The notes: generated by a model from the letters alone, not told the origin. A stretch of 64,000 nucleotides of DNA from Ligula intestinalis (GCA_036362985.1 JAYGXS010000004.1:22598186-22662185); one strand, 5' to 3'; shown: positions 43,930 through 54,960, counted from the first letter of the stretch. Translations and numbers: made by a program.

Positions 43930-44870
43930 AAGAAATCGTCTTGCTTAATGCAAGATCTGTTATAAGATGGCTCAACGTAGAGCTACTGCGTTCGAGCTGA
44001 AGCCAGATGTTATATGCATTACAGAGTCGTGGACGCATCCACTAATTTCTGATGCTTTATTTATAATAGACGAGTATTATTTTTACCGTCAAGACCACAC
44101 TAATAAGCGTGGTGGCGGTTGTCTTCTCTATATTAAAGCTATTTTAAAGCATTTCCCGGTCAATCTAGATGCTAAGTAATTCGCAGGCAATTACTGCTTT
44201 GTATCCATTATCCTGTATCCCCGTCAAAAGGCGATTATCGGCTGCATTGATAATCCCCCTAACTCATCATTCGAAGATGAGGAAAAGCTTTACGATCTAT
44301 TATGGATAATTTCGGTGTCCGCCTTTGATGCTAAAGTTATCGCTGGGGATTTCAACTTACCCGAAATTGATTGGTCACTGAACTGTTGTCAATCCAGATT
44401 TCAGCCCTTCCTAGATATCATCCATTTTTCAAACTGGTCTCAGTTGGTCTGTTCCTCAACGAGGGATCAGCATATTTTTGATTTAATTTTCACGAATGAC
44501 ATTTTCCCCCTTGTCTTTGACTACGGTCAGAACCTCTTCCAAAGTGACCATACTTTAATCCATTGTTGTCTTCCGCTTGCTTTTTTGAAAATTGCTGGCA
44601 CCGTTCGTACCTACCATGCTTTTGACCTAGCTGATATTCATTTAATTAACAACTTTATGGACTCATTAGACTGGCAGGAGCTTTCCTCCACGAACAGTGT
44701 AACAATTCTTGGTGAATTAATGACGGCAACTTCAAATAGCATTTTGGAATTTGTGTCGATAAACAATGTTAAGCCTTATGCTTCGGACCCCACCGTTCCT
44801 CACTTACTTTTGCCTAGACTTAAGAAATCGCAGACTTTTGAAAGATCATTCTACTAGTTCACTATCTGTG
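43930..44870 (+). pseudogene. Non-LTR AP-like endonuclease
   Basis: Frames 43967-44179 and 44315-44857 carry the ordered motifs: LLNARSV (43943), DVICITESWTHPLISDALF with the catalytic Glu, YFYRQDHTNKRGGGCLLYIK, KVIAGDFNLPEIDW with the Asp-Asn pair, DQHIFDLIFTND and QSDHTLIHC with the catalytic Asp-His. A stop at 44177 splits the domain. All key catalytic residues survive in the remaining pieces. Confidence 0.87.
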
Positions 44871-45049
44871 CACCTCAGAATCGCAGAGATTTTCGAATAA
44901 GCCTCTAAGATTCAGCTTGCACGTGACGAACAGAGGGAATTGTGCGCACTCAGTGATTTAAACTCTGCAAAATCTATTGCTTAGCTGTTCCTTCGTCGGT
45001 CCTCCGCTAAACGAGGTCAATAAATCCCCCTTTACTGAATGAAGATAAA

Positions 45050-45945
45050 ACATTTGCGCTAGATGAGTCTGGCAAGGCTGAACTGTTTAATGTATTCTTT
45101 GCAAAGCATCTTACGACGGAATCTGAACCGGTCCTGTCATTTCAGTCAATCTTAGTCAATACTATCAGTACTATAGATTTCTCCATAGAAGTACGTCGTA
45201 AGCGCATTATGCGTCGGTATTCCAAGCTCGCTTATCAAGAGAGTGTTGAGCTTCCCCCGACTGCTAAGTCATCTTTTCTCAACCTATCTTCTTGAGGGTT
45301 TCTTTCCTGACTCATGGAAGACATCTTTTATGTTTCCAGTTTTCAAGTCAGGATCTTGTTCGGACGTAAATAACTACCGAGGTGTTCATAAAACCCCGGC
45401 CCTAGCCAAACTTTTGGAAAAAATAATTGTTAATCAAATTCTCGATTTTTGTGTAGAAAATAAGCTATTAAGCGCCTCATAGCATGAATTTCTACCTGGA
45501 AGATCATGTGAAACCTGTCACTTGGCATTTCTTAACCTCGTAACCTCACTTCGTAATGAACAGCAATCTGTCATCGTGATTTACTTTAACCTCAGTAAAG
45601 CTTTTGACAAGGTGCCACACTGGCGTATTTTAGTGAAACTGGAAGCCCTAGGCATCAGGCCTTCTCTGCTCGATTTCATTGCCTCCTACCTGTCTAACCA
45701 CAGCCAGAAAGTCTAAGCGGACAATAGTTACTCGATGCCTCAGCCGATCACGTGTGGCGTTTTTCAAGGCACGGTGTTAGGTCCCCTCCTTTTCATTTTT
45801 TACGCAAATGAAATTTCAACAGTGCTGAATAACTCAGAAAATTTTATTTATGCTGATGACCTTAAGCGTAGTTACTCATTTTCTAAGGACACGGCCAGTA
45901 GTTGCGTTGATCAAGTTAACGCAGACCCTTGAAACAAGTGGCCCC
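45050..45945 (+). pseudogene. Non-LTR reverse transcriptase, fingers and palm
   Basis: In order: KAELFNVFFAKHLTTE (45070), SWKTSFMFPVFKSGS, VNNYRGVHKTPALAKLLEKI, then after a stop FLPGRSCETCHLAFLNLV, VIVIYFNLSKAFDKVPHWRIL with the first active-site Asp changed to Asn, ITCGVFQGTVLGPLLFIFY, and NFIYADDLK with the intact YADD box near 45849. The frame ends at 45932, where an insertion begins. Stops at 45481 and 45714 also interrupt it. Confidence 0.88.
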
Positions 45946-46745
45946 GCCGGCTCAGAAGGGGCTCAGAAGGGGCCAGGAGGGGATGGCCTGGTCAGAATTT
46001 AATTAAGGCCAATAAATATTCCAGAAGTTATTTGCTGGTGAACATCTGTATATTTGAGGGAGCAAAGAAGAAAATAAAACCAAAATTTATAATATTTGGT
46101 GGATAAAAGTGATCTTCAAGCTAATTTTAGTAAACATGGTACATTGGGCATGATGGGGCTCAGGCGGGGCAAGTCATCACTTTGGCCCCGGCTGGCCCCC
46201 CTCTCCATGCAAAAAATTTCGCAGGGGACGCCTATTATCGCGATATTGCCAGCCCGGCCGTACATCTGTATACTTGAGGGATCAGAGAAGAAAGGTAAAC
46301 CAAACTTTATAAGATTCGGTGGATAAAGTTGATCTTAAAGCTGATTTTAGTAATTATACTGAGTGAAGGGGCTCTAAGTGGGCCAGTGAGGATTGGCACC
46401 GTTAATATTCACGGTAGTCAACTACCATGAATATTCGGTGGCCGCAGCTCAGGAGCCAAAATTAAAAATTATCAAGAAGAGTGCTGAGGCACTATAAGGT
46501 TTCTATACGTGTATTATATTGATTATTGAAGCAAATTTATCCAATATACATGATAGTTGAATGAATGCGAGTGTTTCACAGATCTAGTCAAGGAACAATT
46601 AACTTTCGCTTTTCCAAGGGGGCCGGAGGGGCTGGTGTTTCAAGGGGACCTGCGTACCCTCTCAAGTTGGGGCGCCACATGGCAGATGGAGTTTTCTCAT
46701 CCAAATGTAGTTTCCTGCAAAACTTCCTGACCCATTGTTATCTAA
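45946..46745. mobile_element. GC-rich insertion with 220-bp direct repeat inside RT
   Basis: This block interrupts the RT between the palm and the C-terminal region. It contains two copies, offset by 220 bp, of a unit that runs from CATCTGTATA (46043 and 46263) through TTTGGTGGATAAA-like sequence to GCTAATTTTAGTAA or GCTGATTTTAGTAA. Around the repeats are GGCC- and GGGGC-rich patches such as GGCTCAGAAGGGG (twice in tandem at 45950). A hairpin AATATTCACGGTAG / CTACCATGAATATT lies at 46404-46435. The class is unknown; no clear TIR or target duplication was found. Confidence 0.6.
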
Positions 46746-47439
46746 AATAGTCCACTGTTAGAACAATCTACGATAAAGGATTTGGGTCTCACTTACACGG
46801 ATAAGCTTGCATTATTACCTCATGCAGCTCAAATTTATGCCAAGGCCGCACAGATAGTGGGTTTATATCGCATAATATTTCCTTCCAGAAATGAAGTAAA
46901 AACTATACCGCATGTTTGTTCTCCCTTTACTAGAATACTGCTGTCCACTTTTTGGCCTTATGAACCAGAATGACCGTAGTAAGATTGAAAAGGTTCAGCG
47001 AGTTTTCACTTGTAAAATATTTTCTATTTCTGCGTCTGGTATTACTCATACAGATAGATGTGAGTTAGCAAACATTAAATTTCTTTGGGTAAGAAGGCTC
47101 GAAGCTGGTATATGCTTTCTGTTTCACATTAACAGTAGTCCTTATCTCTCCCAAATTAACGCTCTTTTTCCGGTAGACCGACCTTACACCACTCGTAACA
47201 CTTCCATGATAATTTTATCACCCCGTAGCTCCACATCTAACCCTTCTCGCTTTTTTACCTCCAAATATGCTTTTATCTGGAACAATCTCCTACTCGAAAT
47301 TAGGTTTTCTACTACATTATCGATTTTCACAAGCAAGTTGCGTAAGCATTTAAATTTGGAGAAAATAAAGTCGTTACTGTCTGTTTCCTTTCCAAACACG
47401 CAATTTGTAGATTTTGAAAAGGGTCCTCCTGGCATTTGA
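46745..47439 (+). pseudogene. Non-LTR reverse transcriptase, C-terminal region
   Basis: After the insertion the protein resumes with IKDLGLTYTDKLALLPHA, MFVLPLLEYCCPLFGLMN, KIEKVQRVFTCKIFS, ELANIKFLWVRRLEAGICFLF and a closing NTSMIILSPRSST and FTSKYAFIWNNLLLE. These are the thumb and C-terminal blocks of CR1/Jockey-type polymerases. The last residues DFEKGPPGI overlap the start of the repeated UTR unit. A frame change at about 46915 is present. Confidence 0.85.
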
Positions 47440-47615
47440 AGCTATTCCCAGTATACGGTGGTCACTATTGATGGTTACCGCTCAGATGCTCGTAGACTCT
47501 GGAGTTTGATTTCGAAAAGGGTCCTCCTGGCATTTGAAGCTGTCCCCAGGATACGGTGATCTTCAAAGTCGCTACTGATGGTTACCGCTTGGATGCTCGT
47601 GGACTCTGGAGTCTG
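47413..47615 (+). repeat. 98-bp tandem duplication in non-LTR 3' UTR
   Basis: The unit starting GAAAAGGGTCCTCCTGGC occurs at about 47416 and again at about 47514, each time followed by TTTGAAGCT, a GATACGGTG-like phrase, GATGGTTACCGC and GGATGCTCGT or AGATGCTCGT. The two units differ by several substitutions and a short insertion. The first copy contains the RT stop codon. Confidence 0.75.
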
Positions 47616-48169
47616 GTGGGTTGCATCTATGTGATGTTGCCTTGACTTCCACTGTCTTCTCCTGTTGTCTCGGATGACCCCTTCCTATCTCTCCGCTATA
47701 TTATTTTTCTTAGGATAATAAGCGTCCCGAACCCTCAATAGCAGGATCTCGTCAAATCTGTATCACGTTTTAACATGCTACCCATTACGGCAGATTTTTC
47801 TCCTACATTTTTTTGAAATTGGTGGCTTGCTGAACTCATCCACCGATTTAGGAGGTTTTTTACTGCCCAGATAATTATTTTATAAGATTCCTTGTTAATC
47901 TGAACTATTTTTATTTTCTTATTCTCATGATAGCACTGAGTTTGTAATGAAAGGGCCTCTTGGGCCTTTAATCTACAATTCATTTATTATCTTTTCACAA
48001 ATGCCACGCACTAATTCACTGCTGTTTCCTAGTCTTCCGTTCTAAAAAGCTCGAGGTAAAATGCAATAACCTTGACTTTTATAATGTGAACCATGAATTA
48101 TTAAATGATTTTGAAGCACTATAGATTGGCATAGCATGGGTTCAACTAACGATACCCACTTGTTCCAGG

Positions 48170-48811
48170 AGCTATTGCAAAGTCTTACGGGCTTTTATCC
48201 GACTTAAGATTTTTAAGTCAAATTCAGCTCCTTCTGCTATGCCACAGATTCCAAAATTGCGAAAGCAACTTAAGGATTCGTCTAATAGCTCTTTGACGGT
48301 TAACTTAAGGATAGCGCGAATATTTGAACTAGCGCTCAAAATAAGGCTTGCACTAGATAGACGTAGGGAGTCCCTAGTATTAAGTGATGCTATTGCTTCC
48401 ATATTTGTTGCTAGTATTCAAAAACAATAATTTGTCTTAAAAATAAACATTCGGTTGGAACTAATAACATTCCAAACTCATTTATTAAACAATTAAGAGA
48501 TTTTCCATCTTTATTATTTGGTATTTCTTGCGAATGTTTTTTTTTCCGGACTATTGGAAAACCTTTATTATAATTCCCGTTTTTAAATATCGTTCCTGCT
48601 TGGATATTCATAATTATCGCGGTGTTCATAAAACGTCCTCCCTGGCTAAACTCTTTGAAAAACAAATTGCCAAAAATTACAGATTTTTGTATCATCAATA
48701 AAATTCTCAGCATGGCTTTTTTACCGGACGGATCTTGTGAAACGTTCCACATGTGTTTTCTTAACTTTCTTACTTCTCTTTGTAATGATCAATTATCTCT
48801 GGTAGTTATCT
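48170..48811 (+). pseudogene. Second non-LTR reverse transcriptase copy, 5' part
   Basis: Pieces in the plus direction (DYWKTFIIIPVFKYRSCLD, NYRGVHKTSSLAKLFEK, FLPDGSCETFHMCFLNFLT and QLSLVVISL) match the RT blocks of the copy at 45300-45580 in order. The frame stops at the border of an inverted-repeat element at 48812 and picks up at about 50270. Multiple stops and frameshifts are present. Confidence 0.75.
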
Positions 48812-50264
48812 CCCTAAAAGCAATGCTCTGGAAACAAAGAATAGAATGGTTCCAGTCGGACCAAAGGATAGAGGCGAATAGGCCCCAATAGCCTTTGGTA
48901 CCAGTGCGCCGTGATTGCGCATGTGGTCTGTATTCCGTGCGTTGACTGAAGGAGGTTACAAGCTGTCATCAAAATCGATGGTCGAACACACACACACACA
49001 CAAGCCAACCCCCCCCCCCCAACCTAAGAACAACCCTACGCGCACGCACGCCTCCTACGTTTGCTCCTCTTCCCCTCCGAAAAATCCGGCGCCTGGATCA
49101 GTGTCTGGTTTTGGCAACTTTTGACGGCGTATGCCTAGGGCCAAAAACCCGTGTTCCGATCACACTAAAAGCTTTCTAATAGAGACGGGCGTAGGGGAGT
49201 AAGGGGCGACTACGTGCATTAAGTGCACTCCAAGCAGGCTTGGTTAAGCCAATTGATTATAGTAGCCAGCCGCCCCCACCCCTACTGCCGGTCCGTGGGC
49301 CCTACTGAGACCTATGACCAAAATGAACGTGCTCAGAGTGCATTTGATGCACGAAGTCGCCCCTTACCTCCATACACCTCTCCCTATAAGAGTGCTTTTA
49401 GTGTGATATGAACACGGGTTTTGGCCCTAGGCATACGCCGGCAGAAGTTGCCGAAACCAGACACTGATCCAGGTGCCATATTTTTTTGGAGGGGGAGAGG
49501 AGCAAACGTAGGAGGCGTGCGTGCGCTTAGGGTTTTTCTTAGGTGGGCGGGGGGTGGCTTGTATGTGTGTGTGTTTGATCATCGATTATAATGACGGCTT
49601 GTAACCTCCTTCAGTCAACGCACGGAATACCTGTAGTGGCCCTAGCTGCCACTTGGAACCCAGGATCTGACGGACAGCGCTTTTGCCCTGCGTGCCGAAT
49701 GCCGCCTGCGATCAGGTGCTAAGTCCCGGCACCCCTTGTCCGTTCTGGTGACTCACTTCACATAGACGAGCATGTCCGAAAGCCCAGTGCTGCTAACGCG
49801 TACGTCCGCACTGAGGGTGGCTTCTGACAACAGATAATCACAGATCCGCAAAAGACTTGTCTCTCCCGATGGCGAATAAGACGCATGCACGCCTTGATCG
49901 ACGTGGTCTGTACGGCCAATAACCATTGAGGCAACTAGAAAATGCTGGCGCTTGCATGTCTTCTGCTAAAACGGCACTTGGAACGCGGCTGGCTCTCCAG
50001 CGAACGTGTTCTTCCAAAGCTGACATCTTCCATCTATTCTCCGTTCCACTGTGTACACAATAAACTCATCCTTCTACTCTGGCCTTCCCAAGACTGCTCC
50101 CATATCCTAAGGAACCGGGCCTCGAAGATTGTAGCAGTTAGGGTTAATCGTTTTAGCCTTTACCCCTATATTCCACCCACATACGCAATCACGGCGCACT
50201 GATACCAAATGCCTTAGGGGCCTATTCGCATCTATCCTTTGGTACTAAAACACTGCTATTAGGG
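48812..50264. mobile_element. 1.45-kb fold-back (long inverted repeat) element inside RT
   Basis: The left arm 48812-49230 and the right arm 49336-49630 plus about 50171-50264 are reverse complements, enclosing a 105-bp loop (49231-49335). The outermost ends are CCCTAAAAGCAATG on the left and CACTGCTATTAGGG on the right. The right arm is split by a block at 49631-50170. A CA run (about 48989-49003) and a C run in the left arm have TG and G counterparts on the right. The element separates VVISL (48811) from LSKAFDKEPHMRL (from about 50275) of one RT gene. It encodes no protein I recognise. Confidence 0.8.
49631..50170. repeat. Insertion within right arm of the fold-back element
   Basis: The left arm has no counterpart of this 540-base block, which lies between GGAATAC and CACATACGC. 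It begins TGTAGTGGCC (49632) and finishes near CTATATTCCACCCACA, so its ends roughly mirror each other as an LTR's would. No target duplication is clear. It is probably a later insertion, perhaps a solo LTR. Confidence 0.45.
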
Positions 50265-50400
50265 CTTTCCTGATCTTAGTAAAGCATTCGATAAAGAGCC
50301 TCATATGCGGCTTATAACCAAACTAGAGGCCAAACTAGCCAAACTAGGGTATCGTAGTCCTCTTTCTAAGTTTAATTTCTGCTCTCCAACGTAGACTATT
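50265..50400 (+). pseudogene. Second non-LTR RT copy, continued
   Basis: Directly after the fold-back element the RT resumes with a DLSKAFDKEPHMRLITKLEA-like stretch, matching NLSKAFDKVPHWRILVKLEA at 45585-45645. It then decays within about 100 bases. This continuity shows that the fold-back element inserted into a pre-existing RT copy. Confidence 0.75.
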
Positions 50401-50844
50401 TGGATTCCGATACCATTTCGCTAGTACTGTTTTGGATATTATCGCTTCAATTGTATGTGCAAAATTACTTTCTGCAACTCGTGAAATTTGTTATTGTGTC
50501 GTACTTCATCAGAAAACGGAATCAAATTGGAATTTGTTCTTCACGTCATTGAAATGAATTCACAGCCTACAACCAAAGCAAGTAAAAACAGCCTGAAAAA
50601 ACCACCAGCGACAAGATCAGCAGTTATTTAGGACCTCGAAGATCTACAAACGGCTGAGTCGTTCCTGAATACCCTGCATATTGTTTATACACATTTAAAA
50701 ATGCTTCTAAGTAATTAAGCGTATTGTTTACTCAGTCTGCTAGAAATATTTGCAATACTTTACACACCATCAGAAGATTTTCGTTATTTTGAATACCAGG
50801 CAACACACTACGTCATAGTCACATTTTGAATTTAGTCGTTTCGT
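50401..50844. other. No gene recognised
   Basis: This region contains no protein-like frame. It may include the 5' UTR of the CR1-like element whose first frame opens at 50845. Confidence 0.4.
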
Positions 50845-52090
50845 TTGCAAATGGAAGTAGCAAATATTACCCTCGATAATTCTACTAAACTGTCAGCTGG
50901 GCCAGGAATCAAACCGTGGATGCCTCGAGTGGAAGTCGAATGGCTAGACGATGGAGCTATAGAAGAGTACAGTAGTGAGGATCAAATTAGATTATCAACT
51001 ACAGAAGAGCGGTCTCGAAGTTTACTGAAAAGTCCTCCCAGCAAACGGACGAAAAGTCTCAGAAGTTTAAGAGGTGCAACTTATAAAGATGAGGCTTGCA
51101 CATCCTGTCTTACGCTTCTGCACAAATTTGCAGACCACGATAAGGAGCTCCATAATCTGAAAATGGAGATGGAGGAATTTAAGAAATCTCTTCGCTTCCT
51201 CCTTAAAAAGGACAACATTATCGTACCTGAACGTAAGAGTAGCCAGCAGAGAAGAGTATTTGCAGAATCCCGGGGCGGAGCATCCACTGAGAAAGATGAA
51301 CAGACACCGGCAACCCAAGTGGCGAAATTGGTAGCTTCCACCTCAAATCCTCTCGATACTGCGCGAAACAAAACACCCACCAAACGGCACGCTCAAATCA
51401 GAGAAGGAGATTGTACAACTCCACTTTGTTGTGAAGTCGGTTCGGGCACAGAAATCCAGCATAAAAAAGATAGTGAGTATGCTAAGGCTGCATACAAAGC
51501 ACTGAAAAAACACAAATGTGGAAGGGGGGCAGCACGAAGACAGCTCTGAGCAAAGCCATCCCGGCTTCCAAAAGAAGTCTATCTCTGTTGATGGTACGGA
51601 AAACCCAAAGTCACAAGCCATTCCTATCGATACCTCGGGGTCTTCCGATGGCAGTAGGGCTGCAAATATATCAAGGGTCTCCCTTGCCCGCCAAAACTGC
51701 ATAGTCGTTCAAGGCCTACCTGAATCAGACGGAACTACTCCGAAGGAAAGGACGGATGCGGACGTCGAAAAGTTTCTGGACCTGCTAAAAGACATTCTCA
51801 GACAGTGAGAGGCAGTAGGAGTTTGTGGAGTATTCAGGATAGGCAAACAGGTTACTGAACAGTCGGAAACTGTCCGACCTCGACCTTTCAGGATAGTCTT
51901 GGATATCAAAGAACAGGTGAACTTGGTTCTTTCCCGGAAGACAGATCTCCGCCACTCACATAAAATGGTGTTTTTTTCAGCCGGACTACTCTTCAGCAGA
52001 ACGTCTGAAACGCCGAGAATTGGTGGTGGAACTACGGGAGAGAGAGAGCTGGAGAGAGCAATCTGGCTATCTTCAAGGACCAAATAATAC
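50845..52090 (+). pseudogene. CR1-like ORF1 protein, frameshifted
   Basis: The first frame (50845-51549, 234 codons) has an acidic start (EVEWLDDGAIEEYSSED), a Cys-x-x-Cys next to a helix rich in Leu, Glu and Lys (LLHKFADHDKELHNLKMEME) that could form a coiled coil, and a basic C-terminus. A second frame (51518-51808) continues with NCIVVQGLPESDGTTPKERT and DVEKFLDLLKDIL, and then FRIGKQ and RPRPFRIVL in a shared frame after a stop. That second block resembles the RNA-binding part of CR1/L2-type ORF1 proteins. Confidence 0.7.
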
Positions 52091-52229
52091 AGAAAACTAG
52101 CATAGTGCTGTGGAAGCAGTCAGTCCTGATGACGGCTGCGGTCCAGTAGTACTGGCAAACTCGCGCCCAAACGCATTGGACACTGCAGAGACTCGCTGGC
52201 TGAAATTTTTCTATACTAACGCCCAGAGT

Positions 52230-52884
52230 TTATTCTCAAAGTTCGATGAACTTTGAATACAGGTAGCCGATGGGTCCCCTGATATTATGGCAATTACAGA
52301 AACGTGGCTGTCACAGAGCAGCAGTGATTCAGAAGTGGCGCTATGTGGATACCAACTATTTAGACGAGACCGAGTTGAACGCCAGTGTGTGCGAGAATCC
52401 TTAAAGGATTACTAATGGTATAGAAGCTATTTGGCTGACAACTAAGGCACAAGGGACGCAGCCCCTGGAAGCCGTGACTGCCTACTGACCACCGCGGGCA
52501 AACAGTGATGCAGATGCGCGTTTACTGGTGGGCATAAAGGAGATAGGAAGTCGACCTGATATTGTACTCATGGGTGACTTCAATGTGCCCAGCATATGTT
52601 GGAGCAATTTGCAGGCCAATTGTTCTAAAAACGCCTTTGATCACCATCTGCTAAAAACAACACTTGAGGCCCTTCTCACACAACACGTCCTAGTTTCAAG
52701 TAAAGCACGTGGAGGGCAACAAGCTAGTTGTTTAGATCAAGTCTTCACAAAGCCTCCCGACACTATCGACGAGGTATGCTGCCTACCTCCCCTAGGTCAA
52801 AGTGATCATGCCGTACTTTTGTGGGATTATGGTCTTTACTCGTTACCCCCTACAGTAGACGAACCAAGGCCGAATATATGGTGA
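52230..52884 (+). pseudogene. CR1-like AP endonuclease
   Basis: The motif order is FYTNAQSLFSKFDEL (52210), DGSPDIMAITETWLSQSSSD with the catalytic Glu, YQLFRRDRV, then in 52528-52884 DIVLMGDFNVPSICW with Asp and Asn, ASCLDQVFTK and PPLGQSDHAVLLWDY with the catalytic Asp-His. The stretch between 52380 and 52528 is broken. The nuclease nicks chromosomal DNA to prime reverse transcription. Confidence 0.88.
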
Positions 52885-53179
52885 GGTGACTTCTCACAAA
52901 TGAGAGTAGAGGCATCACTCATAGACTGGGGTCTTCTTTTCTCTGGGGATGTCACTGAGGACTGGAATACATTTAAGGAGTGGTTGTTGCAGCTAATGCG
53001 CAGTCATTGTCCATTTTCAGTGCCCAAGGTATCTAGCCGACCTCCATGGCTGAATAGAGCTATCAAAAGAGAGATCAATAAAAAAGAAAGCTTTGGAAGA
53101 CGTTTTGCAACACAAGCGACAACGAAGATTTTGAACAGTACAAAATCCAGCGGAACAAGGTAAAAAAATGGTATCAAAA

Positions 53180-54272
53180 CACGAGTGAACTTTGAGAGAG
53201 ATCTACTCAGTCGAGCTGTCAATAATCCAAAGTTGCTATACAGTTATTTACGGAAAAGCACACGTAACAGGAACCCGATTCCTGTTATGATGGTCACGAA
53301 ATCTCCGACTGTAAAAACAAAGCAGAATATTTTGCTGAGTTCTTTCAGTCTGTCTTCACTATAGAACATCCCTTCGTCGCAAATGTTGACGAGGTCGGGA
53401 AAGCACCAAATACTGGGGATATTTTGTTTAAGGAAGAGACGATTTTTCAAGAACTCAAAAGCTTGAAGGAATGTAAATCTCCGGGTCCAAATGAAATTCC
53501 TGCCGAATTGCTCAAGGAACTTGCTAGAGAGCTAGCTAAACCCCTTTCACTAGTGGGCCAGAAATCGTTTTATACTGGAATACTTCCTCCGGACTGGAAA
53601 TTAGCGCATATTACACCGCTTTACAAAAGCGGTAGTCATGCATCTGTGATTAACTACAGACCTGTGAATCTGACCTCTATATGCTGTAAAGTAATGGAGA
53701 AGATCATCAAGAAGCAATTGATGATATATTGTGAAACTCACAATAGATATTCGAATGCGCAATTTGAAGTTCGTAGGGAAAGGTCATGTGTAACAAACTT
53801 GCTTTATACAATGCAAAGCTGGATAAGGGCAATTGATGCAAAAGAAACTGCACATGCAGCCTACATTGATTTCCGGAAGGCCTTTGACAGTGTTCCACAC
53901 CAACGTCTCCTGCATAAGTTGAGACTGATGGGTATCGGAGGCAGACTTCTTACGTGGATTGAGAATTTCCTATCTGGTCGTTCCCAAACGGTGTGTGTAG
54001 GACGACAACAATCAAGGCCGACAGTCATCGCGAGCAGAGTCCCTCAAGGTTCAGTACTAGGACCCACCCTCTTTCTCTTGTTTGTTAATGATTGTGTACA
54101 GGAATTGGACTGCGAGTGTGCCATGTTTGCAGATGATGTAAAAATATGGAGGGTCATCAGGTGTGCTGCCGATGAAGATAACTTCCAGGAAAATCTTTGT
54201 CGATTAAACGATTGGTCACATAGATGGCAGCTGTCCTTCAATTCTAACAAATGCACTCTGCTGCGCTTGTGA
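53180..54272 (+). pseudogene. CR1-like reverse transcriptase, nearly intact
   Basis: The long frame 53424-54272 (282 codons) carries ECKSPGPNEIPAELLKELA, LPPDWKLAHITPLYKSGSHA, NYRPVNLTSICCKVMEKII, FEVRRERSCVTNLLYTMQSW, YIDFRKAFDSVPHQRLLHK with the first catalytic Asp, SRVPQGSVLGPTLFLLFVND and CAMFADDVKIWR with the FADD box at 54126-54137. The region before it (53180-53420) is frameshifted but holds LYSYLRKSTRNRNPIP. All polymerase active-site residues are present, which is unusual in this window. Confidence 0.93.
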
Positions 54273-54299
54273 ACTCGAAATGCGGGGCCTTATGTGCGA

Positions 54300-54960
54300 C
54301 CCTACCATCTGAACAGAATTTTTACTGCAAATAAACAGAAATACAGAATGATCTCGGCATCTGGAGGCAGATAATCTCAAACCTTCTTCACAATGTTGCA
54401 AGGCGGCCAAAACTGCAACTTCAGTTTTGTACGCCATCAAGCGGGCATTCACGGTTTTTGACGAAGACTGCTTCTCGAAAATCGTCGGTACCTTCATAAA
54501 GCCGAATTTTGAATGCGCCATTCAAGCCTGGAGACCGTGGATGCGGCAGGATTATAACGTACTTGAGAGGGTGCAGCGGTGAGCAACAAAATTATTAAGA
54601 GGCCAAGGTTCACTACCATATGAGATCCGCCTAAATAACCTTAATCTCTATCCTTTGAAGTATAGGCAGTTACGCGAAGATTTGATACAAACCTTCCGTA
54701 TCGTGCGTGGCTTTGACTGCGCTCTCATGTGTGATGACATCTTCCGACTCGCCACTACAACTAATCTCCGGGGGCATCCCCTCAAACTGTATGTGCAACA
54801 AGGACGATTGGATGTACGGAAGAATTTTTTCTCTAATCGTGTCCTGGACCGTTGGAATAACCTTCCCGAGGCGATGGTTATGTCCCAATCTGTGGAGATA
54901 TTCAAACACCGACTTGATATACACATGCTGCAGCACAACGGGAACTATGGGACAAATTAG
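54300..54960 (+). pseudogene. CR1-like RT C-terminal region
   Basis: After a frameshift at 54272 a decayed stretch is followed by the frame 54655-54960 with YRQLREDLIQTFRIVRGFD, FRLATTTNLRGHPLKLYV, RLDVRKNFFSNRVLDRWNNL and MSQSVEIFKHRLD. This closes the protein in the same way as the other family members. Confidence 0.88.

Larger units (their letters stand above)
43160..47990 (+). mobile_element. Non-LTR retrotransposon (CR1/Jockey-type), interrupted
   Basis: An ORF1-like low-complexity region (43160-43900), an endonuclease (43930-44870), a reverse transcriptase (45050-45945 and 46745-47439) and a UTR (47440-47990) follow in order on the plus strand. The RT is split by an 800-base GC-rich insertion at about 45946-46745. 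The 3' UTR starts with a tandem duplication of about 98 bp. Related fragments occur at 7215-8065, 8470-9340, 42560-43140 and 48170-50400, so this family has been active repeatedly in this locus. Confidence 0.85.
50845..54960 (+). mobile_element. Near full-length CR1-like non-LTR retrotransposon
   Basis: On the plus strand a putative ORF1 (50845-52090) is followed by an endonuclease (52230-52880), a linker, a reverse transcriptase (53180-54272) and the C-terminal region (54300-54960). Only a few lesions occur in each domain, so it is the best preserved element in the window, though not active. The C-terminal part matches the copies at 35830-36535 and 38590-39337. The (CTTGA) tail seen in the 37929 copy is not visible, so its 3' end is probably cut or decayed. 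Confidence 0.9.

Noticed and set aside
46404..46435. Rho-independent-type terminator hairpin
   Set aside because: The context is eukaryotic and the hairpin lies inside a repeat insertion, without a T run.
48989..49020. CRISPR or regulatory array at the CA/C-rich run
   Set aside because: It is a plain CA dinucleotide run followed by poly-C, mirrored in the other arm of the fold-back element; there are no spaced direct repeats anywhere in the window.
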